A DNA stretch of 46,212 nt from a virus (IMGVR_UViG_3300033986_000111:1-46212), one strand, 5' to 3'; positions 30,869 through 38,171 are shown, counted from the first letter of the stretch. Translations and numbers: made by a program. The notes: generated by a model not told the origin, from the letters alone.

Positions 30869-31981
30869 TTGGCTGACATTGTGTTACCTGATTTTCTTCA
30901 GGATGAGACTGAAGAACAGATTATGGCCAGAATGATTGCGCGTTTGCCGTCAGACCTGGATGTGTCAGAAGGCTCTTATCTTTGGGATGCTCTAGCGCCA
31001 GTTGCGGCAGAGATTGTCCAGATGAAGATGGAGGCTAGGGAGATCCTCAAGCGGGCATTTATACAGTTTAGTTACGGTGAGTATGTGGATGCCCGGGTTG
31101 CCGACCGTGGGATAACGCGAAAACCGGCGGTCAAAGCAACAGGCCAGGTGCAGGTGACGGGTACGCCGGCCACGGTCATTCCGGCGGGAACTGTGTTTTC
31201 AACTACCGCTAACCTAGTTACGGGAACGGCAGCCGTAGAGTTTATTTCAACTGCCCAGGTCACCATCGGGGCTGACGGAACGACATTGGTGGACATTGAA
31301 GCGGTCGAACCAGGTCCGGAGGGGAATGTCCCAGCGGGAGCAATTAATCAGCTTGTGGTTCCTATCGCAGGCGTGACGGCAGTGACTAACCTCCAGGCCA
31401 CCAGCGGCGGTGCATCAGAAGAAAGCGATGAGGCACTGATTGCTCGCTATCTTGAGCAGGTCCAGCGGCCACCTGACACCGGCAACAAGAATGACTATAT
31501 TCGCTGGGCCAAAGAGGTCCCTGGGGTGGGCGACGCTATCTGCATACCGCTTTGGGATGGTCCAGGAACAGTGAAAGTGGTAATTGTGGACAGCACCGGC
31601 GCACCTGCAAATTCGGCCCTGGTCGAGCAGGTGCAGAACTACATTTCACCTGCCCCAGGAACTGGCGAAGGCCGAGCACCAATAGGTGCAAGTGTAACGG
31701 TGACAGCGCCGACAACGGTGGCTATAGATGTTAGCGCTACTCTGTCCTATGCTGCGGGCTATGACCCGGCATCCGTTCGAGCTGAAGTAGAGGCTGCTAT
31801 CGATACCTTAATCAAGGGATTAAGAATTGGTGAAGATGTCCGCTATGCGGCCATCGCTAATGCAATATTTGATACCCCGGGCGTTGCGGATTACTCCAAC
31901 CTATTGGTAAATGGAGGAACGAGCAACGTAGCAATCGCCGAAGATGCTAAAGCGGTTAAAGGGGTGGTGAACTTGACGTGA
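30869..31981 (+). CDS. baseplate J-like wedge protein (XkdT-like)
   Basis: TTG 30869 follows the previous TAA immediately, with CAGGGGGTGAGCTAA as ribosome site; no better start exists. The 370-residue protein carries the baseplate J family features. These are the N-terminal ETEEQIMARMIARLPSDLDV, SEGSYLWDALAPVAAEIVQM, ITRKPAVKATGQVQVTGTP, the SGGASEESDEALIARYLEQV block and GVGDAICIPLWDGPGTVKVV. It forms the baseplate wedge. The end overlaps the next gene's GTG. Confidence 0.92.
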   Translation: MADIVLPDFLQDETEEQIMARMIARLPSDLDVSEGSYLWDALAPVAAEIVQMKMEAREILKRAFIQFSYGEYVDARVADRGITRKPAVKATGQVQVTGTPATVIPAGTVFSTTANLVTGTAAVEFISTAQVTIGADGTTLVDIEAVEPGPEGNVPAGAINQLVVPIAGVTAVTNLQATSGGASEESDEALIARYLEQVQRPPDTGNKNDYIRWAKEVPGVGDAICIPLWDGPGTVKVVIVDSTGAPANSALVEQVQNYISPAPGTGEGRAPIGASVTVTAPTTVAIDVSATLSYAAGYDPASVRAEVEAAIDTLIKGLRIGEDVRYAAIANAIFDTPGVADYSNLLVNGGTSNVAIAEDAKAVKGVVNLT

Positions 31982-33057
31982 TCACTTCTAACCACGGCAA
32001 AGAAATGATGAATAATTCGCCCAGGTATTATCAGACCAGCCGGGTCTTTCAGGCCCACGTAGAGGCTAAGGGCATTGAGCTGGATAACCTGGACGCCATA
32101 ATGAACGACATCGAGGCCCAGTTCTCCGCATCTACTGCAACCTGGGGACTTCGGTACTGGGAGGAAATGTGCGGTCTGCCTGTTAACGAACAGGAACCGC
32201 TTGAAAACCGCAGAGCCAGGGTGTTGGCAAAGTTAAGGAGCTTCCCTTCTGCCAGACACTACGACATACTCAATGTCATTAAATCCTTTGTAAAATCGGG
32301 CAGAGTCGATTTAGCTGTTTATCCTGGTGAGTATCGGTTCGTTGCTATCTTAGCGTCAGAGGCTGAGGCTAATGTGCCCGGAATTCTGGCGGCCATCGAG
32401 GAAGCGAGGCCAGCGCACCTGGCATTTAGCCTAATTCTCGCTATTCTATCACGATATGTGGTAACCCATGAACGCAGGGTAACCTGGCATGTGCCGGTCA
32501 TGTCCGGGATGCCCTCCAACATACGAAGGCTGGATAAGTATCGCCGTAATATAAACGGCGGTTTCAGGTTAAACAGCACGGTCACTCTTGCGCCAATCCC
32601 TGGCCTATCGGGAGTGACCTTGTTGGATGGACAAATCAAACATTCAGCCCGTTATAACTTTCAGTCGCAACGTCAGATGGGCGAAGTAAGAACCCTGGGC
32701 GTACCTCCAGACTATCTGGATTCACGCTATAGGTTAGATGGTCGATTCAAACTTGACTATCAGGTCCAGGACACCAGGTGGTTTTTGGATGGAACTACAT
32801 CAATAGGCTATATGGGGGCATTAACGGGCGGCCTCTCTTTAAATGGCGCATGGTCGCTGAACTTCGCAAGGCGATTGGATGGTGAAATTGTAATAAAGCC
32901 ACGTCATTTCCTTGTTGGTTTTGGGGATGCGCCCCTTCAAACCGAACACCGACAGCTTAATGGGTCGTGGAATATAGGAAATACTCTGGTCACCCATCGT
33001 CTGGCATGGGTCAAATGGCGTGATGGATTGGTAATTGAAAGGGGGTTGGCAAGTTGA
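31978..33057 (+). CDS. DUF2313 (XkdU/YmfQ-like) tail protein, long form
   Basis: GTG 31978 overlaps the previous TGA (GTGA). Residues 1-165 are the DUF2313 wedge protein (MMNNSPRYYQTSRVFQAHVE, WGLRYWEEMCGLPVNEQEP, PSARHYDILNVIKSF). The usual family is about 190-200 residues. This one has a further 190 residues of beta-strands with repeated LDG/LNG-type units (INGGFRLNSTVTL, YRLDGRFKLDYQV, WFLDGTTSIGY, LSLNGAWSLNF, RQLNGSWNIGN), resembling a fibre shaft. It may anchor the tail fibre. The stop overlaps the next TTG start. Confidence 0.85.
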   Translation: MITSNHGKEMMNNSPRYYQTSRVFQAHVEAKGIELDNLDAIMNDIEAQFSASTATWGLRYWEEMCGLPVNEQEPLENRRARVLAKLRSFPSARHYDILNVIKSFVKSGRVDLAVYPGEYRFVAILASEAEANVPGILAAIEEARPAHLAFSLILAILSRYVVTHERRVTWHVPVMSGMPSNIRRLDKYRRNINGGFRLNSTVTLAPIPGLSGVTLLDGQIKHSARYNFQSQRQMGEVRTLGVPPDYLDSRYRLDGRFKLDYQVQDTRWFLDGTTSIGYMGALTGGLSLNGAWSLNFARRLDGEIVIKPRHFLVGFGDAPLQTEHRQLNGSWNIGNTLVTHRLAWVKWRDGLVIERGLAS

Positions 33058-33419
33058 ATGTTGTAACCACAGTATACGGCCGAGAGGCAATGGCAAAGGC
33101 TCACGCTGGCGACGCGTCCCTGCCAAAGATAACTCATATTGCCTTTGGCGTTGGGGGTGGAGCTGGGGTAACTCCCAATCCAAATGCCACTGCTTTGACA
33201 TCAGAGATTATTAGAAAGCCGGTGGCCAGCCATTCATATCCAACGTCCACCACGGTCCGTTACCATGTAGACCTTACTGGTGATGAGATCGGTGGCGCAG
33301 GGATAAATGAAGCTGCACTTATTGATGCGACCGGCAAAGCAGTAGCCATCCAGACTTTCGGAACTAAAACTATCGAGCCTGGCGAAACCGTCGGTTTCGA
33401 TTGGGATGAAGAATTTTAA
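33054..33419 (+). CDS. tail fibre/collar-like protein, 121 aa
   Basis: TTG 33054 overlaps the previous stop, with AAAGGGGGTTGGCAAG upstream. The product shows YGREAMAKAHAGDASLPKIT, HIAFGVGGG, SEIIRKPVASHSYP and GGAGINEAALIDATG, ending GETVGFDWDEEF. This is the phage tail-collar or fibre N-terminal domain pattern, normally at the start of longer fibre proteins. Here the domain stands alone, so it may act as an adaptor between baseplate and the following fibre proteins. Confidence 0.75.
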   Translation: MNVVTTVYGREAMAKAHAGDASLPKITHIAFGVGGGAGVTPNPNATALTSEIIRKPVASHSYPTSTTVRYHVDLTGDEIGGAGINEAALIDATGKAVAIQTFGTKTIEPGETVGFDWDEEF

Positions 33420-33435
33420 GGAGGTGTAATTCCTT

Positions 33436-33801
33436 ATGGCTACTTTAATAGGCATACCAGTTTATAAGAACAACGTAAGGAAACTGGAACCTACTGACCC
33501 GGCGGCTCCAGAAACCTGGGACCCTATCCACCAGGACCTGATTAACAATGACGTCTATCTTAAGCAACAGATTGACAGCATTCAAATTCAGACGTCCCAA
33601 GGCGAGGCCAATTTTGCTTCTACCAACGGGGTAACTATCACCCATAACCTTGGGAACACAAATTATATGGTGAACATTGTCCCCCTGGCCGATACCGGCG
33701 GCGACCTTGGAGACGTGTTTATTTCCAAGGCAGCCAATGCCTTCACGGTCTACAATACCGGGGGCTTTACAGGTTCATTCCGTTGGCAAATAGCCAGTTA
33801 G
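33436..33801 (+). CDS. fibre-region protein with lectin-like C-terminus
   Basis: ATG 33436 with AAGGAGGTGTAATTCCTT upstream. The N-terminus (PVYKNNVRKLEPTDPAAPET) leads into a short helix and a C-terminal beta domain of about 60 residues (GVTITHNLGNTNYMVNIVPL, FTVYNTGGFTGSFRWQI) typical of small fibre tips or H-type-lectin-like domains. The gene sits between the collar-like protein and the gene before the DGR target. Structural role inferred from position and fold character. Confidence 0.65.
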   Translation: MATLIGIPVYKNNVRKLEPTDPAAPETWDPIHQDLINNDVYLKQQIDSIQIQTSQGEANFASTNGVTITHNLGNTNYMVNIVPLADTGGDLGDVFISKAANAFTVYNTGGFTGSFRWQIAS

Positions 33802-33810
33802 GAGGTGTTT

Positions 33811-34188
33811 ATGATGGCAATTATTCAACAAAACCCAGAAAAACCAAACGGAGTTATTAGCATTGACCAAGCTAATCCTGCATGCCTGTCTATATCCCCA
33901 TTCTCTTTCCCGGACGGAAACTGTTTCGGGGGAACGATTGACTTGACCGAATTCCAGGGCGGACCTGCCAGGGTATACCTGGACAAGAACGGCAGCTTGT
34001 CGACCGACCTTTATCGCGACCACTACTGGCTTTTGGCCGAGTGCGTCCTGCCGGAGCGCCAGTTCGACCAGCAAGAAACGGGTATGGTAGACGAGCAAGG
34101 TCAGCCGGTGACCATGATTGTGGAGCGACCGCTGGACCTTAATAACATCGATATTACAGCATTTCCTCTTCCGGAGGTGGTGGAATAA
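33811..34188 (+). CDS. hypothetical tail protein preceding the DGR target
   Basis: ATG 33811 (or 33814) with TTAGGAGGTGTTT upstream. The 125-residue product is beta-rich: PNGVISIDQANPACLSISPF, FGGTIDLTEFQGGPARVYLD, then RDHYWLLAECVLPERQF and VERPLDLNNIDITAFPLPEV. No family recognised. Its TAA abuts the ATG of the DGR target and the target's ribosome site lies inside its last codons, so the two are tightly coupled. A role as chaperone, adaptor or fibre shaft for the variable protein is possible, but unproven. Confidence 0.6.
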   Translation: MMAIIQQNPEKPNGVISIDQANPACLSISPFSFPDGNCFGGTIDLTEFQGGPARVYLDKNGSLSTDLYRDHYWLLAECVLPERQFDQQETGMVDEQGQPVTMIVERPLDLNNIDITAFPLPEVVE

Positions 34189-35730
34189 ATGGCGAACGTT
34201 AGTAAATTATCCATTGCCGCACTTAGAGACAGGATTAACGCAGGCACTCGTGAGGTGGATGTCGTCCATAATTCCAAGGCTGACGGGACTGGCACCACAG
34301 TCGTTTCAAAAGCGATTTATGTCCCAAGATTCCGCATCCCTGCTGGTCTTTGGGATAACGGTGCATTTCCTCCCTACGACCTTAAACTGGGTGGGTTCTT
34401 GTTAGATAAATACCCATGCAGCCAACCCGACGCCACCAGTTCCAGCCGGGGTAGCACTACGGCAAACAGCCCGGGCCAGACTGCAGCCGTGTCCCAGCAA
34501 GGAGTCGTTCCCTGGACCGATATAAACTGGGATAACGCCAAAATCGCCTGTGCAAACCGGAAAACAAACGGGCGTTCTTGGCATCTGGTAACCATGAAAG
34601 AATGGGCTACTATTGTATTTTTAATTAAGTTGTTGGGCCATGATATCAGGGGCAATAACAACTGGGGACGTGACTACCGTGACCCAGACTCCTGGGAGTA
34701 TTACGGCATTGCCGACCCAGTCGTCGCAAGCTATACGGCCAGTTATAATAAGACTCACTCCCGCCTGCTCACAGGCACAGGCCCGATTTCCTATAGCCAC
34801 AACGGGATGGCGAACGGCATCTTTGACATCGTGGGTAACGTCTGGGAATGGGTTGATTTCCTAATTGACTGCGGCCGTTACCAGGCCATTAAGACTGCGG
34901 CCATTAACGATGCGGACGGCATTACCGCTACTGACACTGCCATCGTCATAGACAACGTGCAGAACCCTGAACTTTGGCCTGCCAGCAATGGTTTGGTTTT
35001 AATCAAGGCAGAGGGCACCAACACAGATGAATATGTGCTTTACTCCTCCTTCGTTGATAATGGCAACGGCACCTATACCCTTACTGGCTGCCAGCGTGGC
35101 CAGAATGGCACGGCGGCCAGCGCCCATGCCAACGATGCGGTGGTGCAGCAGATCACCGATTACTGCGTCATCCCTGGCGGATGGACTGCCAAGGTGGCCG
35201 ATGCTGGCCTGAACAATACCACCAGCCCGGCCACGTTTACTATATCCAATCTGGTTAACGGGCCTGGTTGCACTGGCCCTGCTGTAGGAGATGTGCTCCA
35301 GTGTCAAACTGAGCAGATGACCATAACCGCAGTAAGCGGCAACAGTATCACAGTGAGCCGCGGCGCTAACGGCTCGACGGTCGCTGCCCATGCCCAGGGA
35401 ACTGGCATAGCCAAGATATCTCCGCAAATGAGCAATGATAACCCAACGTCCACAGACGCCACTTATGGAGCTTCACAATTCGCTAAGTTCCTGACGATGA
35501 GAACAGAGGCAGAACTGGCAGCACTGGCACTTCCAGCGACCGTTTCCTCTGGCGGAAGCGAGGAATGGAAGGACGGCTTTTGGTTACGGAACTATGGCCA
35601 GCGGGCTGCCCTCCGCGGCGGGAGCTGGGACAATGGCTCGAAGGCCCGGGCGGGGTTCGCGTTGCCCCTGACCAGTCCGCGGTCGGTCGCGAGCATCGTC
35701 TTCGGCTTCCGCGCCGCTTTGTCTCTGTAA
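34189..35730 (+). CDS. DGR target: FGE/C-type-lectin-fold tail tip protein
   Basis: ATG 34189 with CCGGAGGTGGTGGAATA upstream. The 513-residue protein has an N-terminal helix-rich segment, then an FGE-sulfatase/C-type-lectin-like domain (about 45-230). That domain contains PRFRIPAGLWD, WDNAKIACANRKTNGRSWHL and the hallmark GIFDIVGNVWEWVDFL. Two related beta modules follow (about 245-315 and 345-408), each ending in an RG-NG-A-HA pattern. The fold resumes at about 440 and ends with the variable repeat (residues 472-510). Variable positions are 479, 481, 493, 495, 496, 500, 502, 504 and 505. Surface variation on this fold diversifies ligand binding in other DGR systems. It is probably the receptor-binding protein. 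Confidence 0.93.
   Translation: MANVSKLSIAALRDRINAGTREVDVVHNSKADGTGTTVVSKAIYVPRFRIPAGLWDNGAFPPYDLKLGGFLLDKYPCSQPDATSSSRGSTTANSPGQTAAVSQQGVVPWTDINWDNAKIACANRKTNGRSWHLVTMKEWATIVFLIKLLGHDIRGNNNWGRDYRDPDSWEYYGIADPVVASYTASYNKTHSRLLTGTGPISYSHNGMANGIFDIVGNVWEWVDFLIDCGRYQAIKTAAINDADGITATDTAIVIDNVQNPELWPASNGLVLIKAEGTNTDEYVLYSSFVDNGNGTYTLTGCQRGQNGTAASAHANDAVVQQITDYCVIPGGWTAKVADAGLNNTTSPATFTISNLVNGPGCTGPAVGDVLQCQTEQMTITAVSGNSITVSRGANGSTVAAHAQGTGIAKISPQMSNDNPTSTDATYGASQFAKFLTMRTEAELAALALPATVSSGGSEEWKDGFWLRNYGQRAALRGGSWDNGSKARAGFALPLTSPRSVASIVFGFRAALSL
35601..35719 (+). repeat. DGR variable repeat (VR)
   Basis: 119 bp at the 3' end of the target gene, matching the template repeat 602 bp downstream at 105 of 119 positions. 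Twelve of 14 differences fall where the template has A (A to G, C or T). The other two are T to G (35643) and C to G (35681). The last 17 bp (CGGCTTCCGCGCCGCTT) match exactly and are GC-rich, as expected for the initiation-of-mutagenic-homology part. The VR stops 11 bp before the end of the coding sequence. Confidence 0.95.
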
Positions 35731-35759
35731 ATCTGAAATCTGATTACTGAAAATCTGAT

Positions 35760-35779
35760 GGCCTCGCGATAGCGAGGCC
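35760..35779 (+). promoter_or_regulatory. DGR target-site hairpin, 8-bp stem with GATA loop
   Basis: GGCCTCGC (35760-35767) pairs perfectly with GCGAGGCC (35772-35779) around a four-base loop GATA. It lies 40 bp after the VR end and 29 bp after the target stop. Phage DGRs are known to need a short GC-rich hairpin or cruciform with a four-base loop downstream of the VR for efficient retrohoming, and this has that shape. It lacks a T-run, so terminator function is less likely. Confidence 0.8.
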
Positions 35780-35806
35780 TCAGCTTTGAAAGGATTTTGT
35801 TAGCGT

Positions 35807-36175
35807 ATGGAACAAAGAGAGAACCAAAGTCGGCCAAGAGATGGAACATTTCTTATCGCCCAAAAGTGCGAGGACATGATTCTCTATGGGTATAAGGCCT
35901 TACAACAGTTTCCCAAATCGGAAAAACACACGCTGGCCGCCGAGATGAAGCGGTCAATGCTTAACATCCAGCGGCTGATTATAACGGCTAATCTGCGCTA
36001 TTACAAAAAGAACACTTTGGAAGAGCTAGACGTGGAGAAAGCTATCCTGATGTTTTACCTCCGTCTCTCGCGACGGCTGGGTTTCTTGCCGCCCAAAAAG
36101 TATGAGATTTGGGCCGGTATGTTGGAAGAAATCGGCCGCATGATAGGCGGATGGTTTAAGTCCATCAGGAAGTAA
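35807..36175 (+). CDS. avd: DGR accessory variability determinant (Avd)
   Basis: ATG 35807 with GAAAGGA about 10 bases upstream. The 122-residue protein is basic and almost wholly helical, with about four helices (roughly 14-33, 40-64, 70-90, 97-118) and the Avd pattern. Segments include EDMILYGYKALQQFPKSEKH, LAAEMKRSMLNIQRLIITAN and VEKAILMFYLRLSRRLGFL. The family forms a barrel-shaped pentamer of four-helix bundles that binds the reverse transcriptase and template RNA. Its place between VR and TR is the standard order in phage DGRs. It is related in fold to the 23S rRNA intervening-sequence proteins. Confidence 0.93.
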   Translation: MEQRENQSRPRDGTFLIAQKCEDMILYGYKALQQFPKSEKHTLAAEMKRSMLNIQRLIITANLRYYKKNTLEELDVEKAILMFYLRLSRRLGFLPPKKYEIWAGMLEEIGRMIGGWFKSIRK

Positions 36176-36202
36176 TTTTTTTGGGGCCTGGACTGACAAT
36201 GT

Positions 36203-36321
36203 GCGGGCTGCCCTCCGCGGCGGGAACTGGAACAATGGCTCGAATGCCCGGGCGGGGTTCGCGTTGAACCTGAACAATCCGCCGTCGAACGCGAACATCA
36301 ACATCGGCTTCCGCGCCGCTT
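36203..36321 (+). repeat. DGR template repeat (TR)
   Basis: 119 bp, non-coding in function, starting 27 bp after avd. It holds 22 adenines, all in AAC, AAT or ATC codons relative to the target frame: ten AAY codons (Asn) and two ATC (Ile). Random change of these A's gives only NNY or NTC codons, none of which is a stop. It is transcribed in the same direction as avd and the reverse transcriptase and is copied into error-prone cDNA. The small frame running through it (from 36201) is the translated template, not a gene. Confidence 0.95.
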
Positions 36322-36484
36322 CGCCTAACTGTGCCAGAAGGCGGGGTCCTACTGGGACAACGTCCAGTGCTTTAGGCAAAGGAGTTCAGGTCCCTGTCGC
36401 GCCGGAAGCCCGGCCGGCAAAAAACATAAACAGGCAGCCCATGGCCAGTAGGTTTGCGACCGTCATGGGCTGCCGCCCTCATAA
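36322..36484 (+). ncRNA. DGR template-RNA spacer between TR and reverse transcriptase
   Basis: 163 bp without a gene. By eye it can form three stem-loops: ACTGG/CCAGT (36351-36355 with 36364-36368), GCCGG/CCGGC (36401-36405 with 36410-36414), and a strong 11-bp stem GGCAGCCCATG/CATGGGCTGCC (36433-36443 with 36464-36474) ending 10 bp before the reverse transcriptase start. In the Bordetella phage DGR the region after TR is part of the structured RNA needed for cDNA priming by RT-Avd. The same role is inferred here. Confidence 0.7.
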
Positions 36485-37573
36485 GTGGTGAGAAAAATAG
36501 CCAAAACATACACCAACCTTTACCCAAAGATTTACGACTTCGAGAACCTGGAGCTGGCTTACATGAAGGCCAGGAGAAGCAAACGGTTCCAGGAGGAAGT
36601 GTTAAAATTCTCCTTTAACCTGGAGAGCAACCTTATCCAGATACAGAACGAGCTTATTTATAAGACGTTCAGGACGGGACAATACCGGTATTTCTGGGTT
36701 AACGACCCTAAAAAACGCCTGGTGGCCGCGCTTCCATTCAAAGACAGAGTGGTCCAACATGCATTGTGTAACGTCGTTGAACCGATTTTTGAGAAAAGGT
36801 TCATTTACGATAGTTATGCCTGTCGTGTTGGCCGGGGTATCCATGCAGGAGCGGATCGGGTAACGCACTTCCTTCGGGTAGCTCAACGGAAATGGGATAG
36901 AGTCTATTGCTTGAAGGCAGATATATCCCAATATTTCCCGAGTATCAACCACGCAATTCTGAAAGCCATCATAAGAAAGCGCATAGCCTGCCCTGATACC
37001 CTCTGGCTGATTGACGAAATCATCGACAGCGGAGGCGATAATAGCGACTGCCCAAGAGGTCTGCCAATCGGAAACCTCACGTCCCAGCTTTGGGCAAACG
37101 TCTACCTGGACCAATTGGACCACTTTGTGAAGGAGGTTCTCCGGGAGCCTTATTACGTCCGTTATATGGACGATTTCGTTATACTGGGCGGAGACAAAGG
37201 GCACTTGTGGCAGGTCAAGCGCGAAATCGAGGGCTTTCTTGCTGACAAGCTCGACCTGCGGCTGAATGGCAAAACTGGTATTTGGCCGATAGGCCAAGGG
37301 GTTGACTTCCTGGGATATCGCATCTGGCCCACACATCGATTGGTCAGGAAGTCGAGCATCAGGAGGATGAAGCGGAAGCTAAAGGCTTTTCAGCGGAAAT
37401 ACAGGGAAGGCAAGATTGATCTGGATAAGATTAACGCCACTATCCAGTCCTGGCTGGGCCATGTAAGCCATGCTGACAGCTATAATTTACGAAATAAGCT
37501 CCTGGGGAGCTTTGTTTTAACTAAAGGAGGCGATGTCTGTGCAGGAGATAAAGACGAGCATGAACATCATTAA
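36485..37573 (+). CDS. DGR reverse transcriptase
   Basis: A 362-residue reverse transcriptase. Motifs are in order: LVAALPFKDRVVQHALCNVV (about 79-98), RVGRGIHAG (about 114-122), catalytic LKADISQYFPSI (D146), GLPIGNLTSQLWANVYL (about 192-208), YVRYMDDFVIL (YMDD at 227-230) and VDFLGYRI (about 275-282). The SQ after GNLT, and the absence of maturase or endonuclease domains, fit the DGR clade rather than group II introns. With Avd it copies the template RNA and misreads adenines. GTG 36485 (or 36488) is used; no clear ribosome site is seen, and the strong upstream stem may tune expression. Confidence 0.95.
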   Translation: MVRKIAKTYTNLYPKIYDFENLELAYMKARRSKRFQEEVLKFSFNLESNLIQIQNELIYKTFRTGQYRYFWVNDPKKRLVAALPFKDRVVQHALCNVVEPIFEKRFIYDSYACRVGRGIHAGADRVTHFLRVAQRKWDRVYCLKADISQYFPSINHAILKAIIRKRIACPDTLWLIDEIIDSGGDNSDCPRGLPIGNLTSQLWANVYLDQLDHFVKEVLREPYYVRYMDDFVILGGDKGHLWQVKREIEGFLADKLDLRLNGKTGIWPIGQGVDFLGYRIWPTHRLVRKSSIRRMKRKLKAFQRKYREGKIDLDKINATIQSWLGHVSHADSYNLRNKLLGSFVLTKGGDVCAGDKDEHEHH

Positions 37574-37590
37574 ACCAGGGGGTGACACCT

Positions 37591-37812
37591 ATGCCGGGTC
37601 CTGAAATCGCACAATACGGCCTCGCTATGTTTGCAGTAGCGGGGTTGATATTTTTAGTTGATAGGTGGATTAGGCAAAAGGGAGACAACGACCTGGCCGA
37701 GGTGGTCCAGAATAACACCAAGGCCTTAGAGAACCTTACGACATTGATACAGGTTAACCTTACCCGCCAGGAGGCCAAGATTGACGAGCTTCTCGAGAGG
37801 GCAAGGCGGTGA
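37591..37812 (+). CDS. small holin/hemolysin-like membrane protein, 73 aa
   Basis: ATG 37591 with CCAGGGGGTGACACCT upstream; an in-frame GTG lies 9 bases earlier within that site. One hydrophobic segment (about 5-25: IAQYGLAMFAVAGLIFLVDR) precedes a basic turn and a C-terminal helix with heptad-like hydrophobics (ALENLTTLIQVNLTRQEAKI). This resembles BhlA/UviB-type small holin-related proteins of Firmicute phages. It opens the lysis cassette. Membrane location is clear; the exact role is inferred. Confidence 0.7.
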   Translation: MPGPEIAQYGLAMFAVAGLIFLVDRWIRQKGDNDLAEVVQNNTKALENLTTLIQVNLTRQEAKIDELLERARR

Positions 37813-37817
37813 TAGCT

Positions 37818-38171
37818 ATGAGGGGTTTTTGGAATGATCCGGACGGGTTCACCATAGAGGACCTGGCGGTTCTTGCGTCCCTGGGGCTGTATGTCTTTGT
37901 AGGGGTGAAAATAGCCCTGGCGGGGGACATTTCCACAAACCAGGTCGATTTTTTCACGGTCCTGGGATACCCAATCATCGCGGCCATTGCCAAGCGGGCC
38001 ATTGAGCGGATCGGCTGGCCTACGTTGGGGCGGCGGGGTCAGGTCTCACCGTACCAGCCACCATACTCTTATGATGGCTATTACTCGCCTCCGCCACAAC
38101 AGGTTTATACCCCGAGAGACGAGGGCGGCGGAGAAGAACAAGTCAGCGCTTCTAATAAACCCACAATTTAA
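37818..38171 (+). CDS. lysis-cassette membrane protein with Pro/Tyr-rich tail
   Basis: ATG 37818 with AGGCGGTGATAGCT upstream (GTG 37809 possible by overlap). Two hydrophobic stretches are seen (about 17-36 and 46-61). A Tyr/Pro/Gln-rich tail follows (SPYQPPYSYDGYYSPPPQQV) and a polar end. The layout suits a membrane protein with a cytoplasmic or surface-exposed flexible tail. Its place between two holin-like genes suggests a part in lysis timing. Family not firmly recognised. Confidence 0.6.
   Translation: MRGFWNDPDGFTIEDLAVLASLGLYVFVGVKIALAGDISTNQVDFFTVLGYPIIAAIAKRAIERIGWPTLGRRGQVSPYQPPYSYDGYYSPPPQQVYTPRDEGGGEEQVSASNKPTI

Noticed and set aside
33805-34188. Second DGR target upstream of the main one
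   Set aside because: No stretch resembling the template's GGAACTGGAACAATGG or CGGCTTCCGCGCCGCT core was found here or elsewhere outside VR and TR.
35760-35779. Rho-independent terminator after the DGR target
   Set aside because: The stem is followed by CAGCTTTG rather than a T-run, and avd lies just downstream in the same direction; a DGR hairpin explains it better.
36201-36491. 96-residue open frame between avd and the reverse transcriptase
   Set aside because: Its first 40 residues are the translated template repeat (Asn-rich copy of the target C-terminus) and the rest covers the structured spacer. It lacks a ribosome site, so I treat it as the DGR template RNA.
36485-37573. Group II intron or retron reverse transcriptase
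   Set aside because: No maturase/HNH domain and no intron boundaries are present. The VR/TR pair, avd neighbour and GNLTSQ motif fit a DGR much better.
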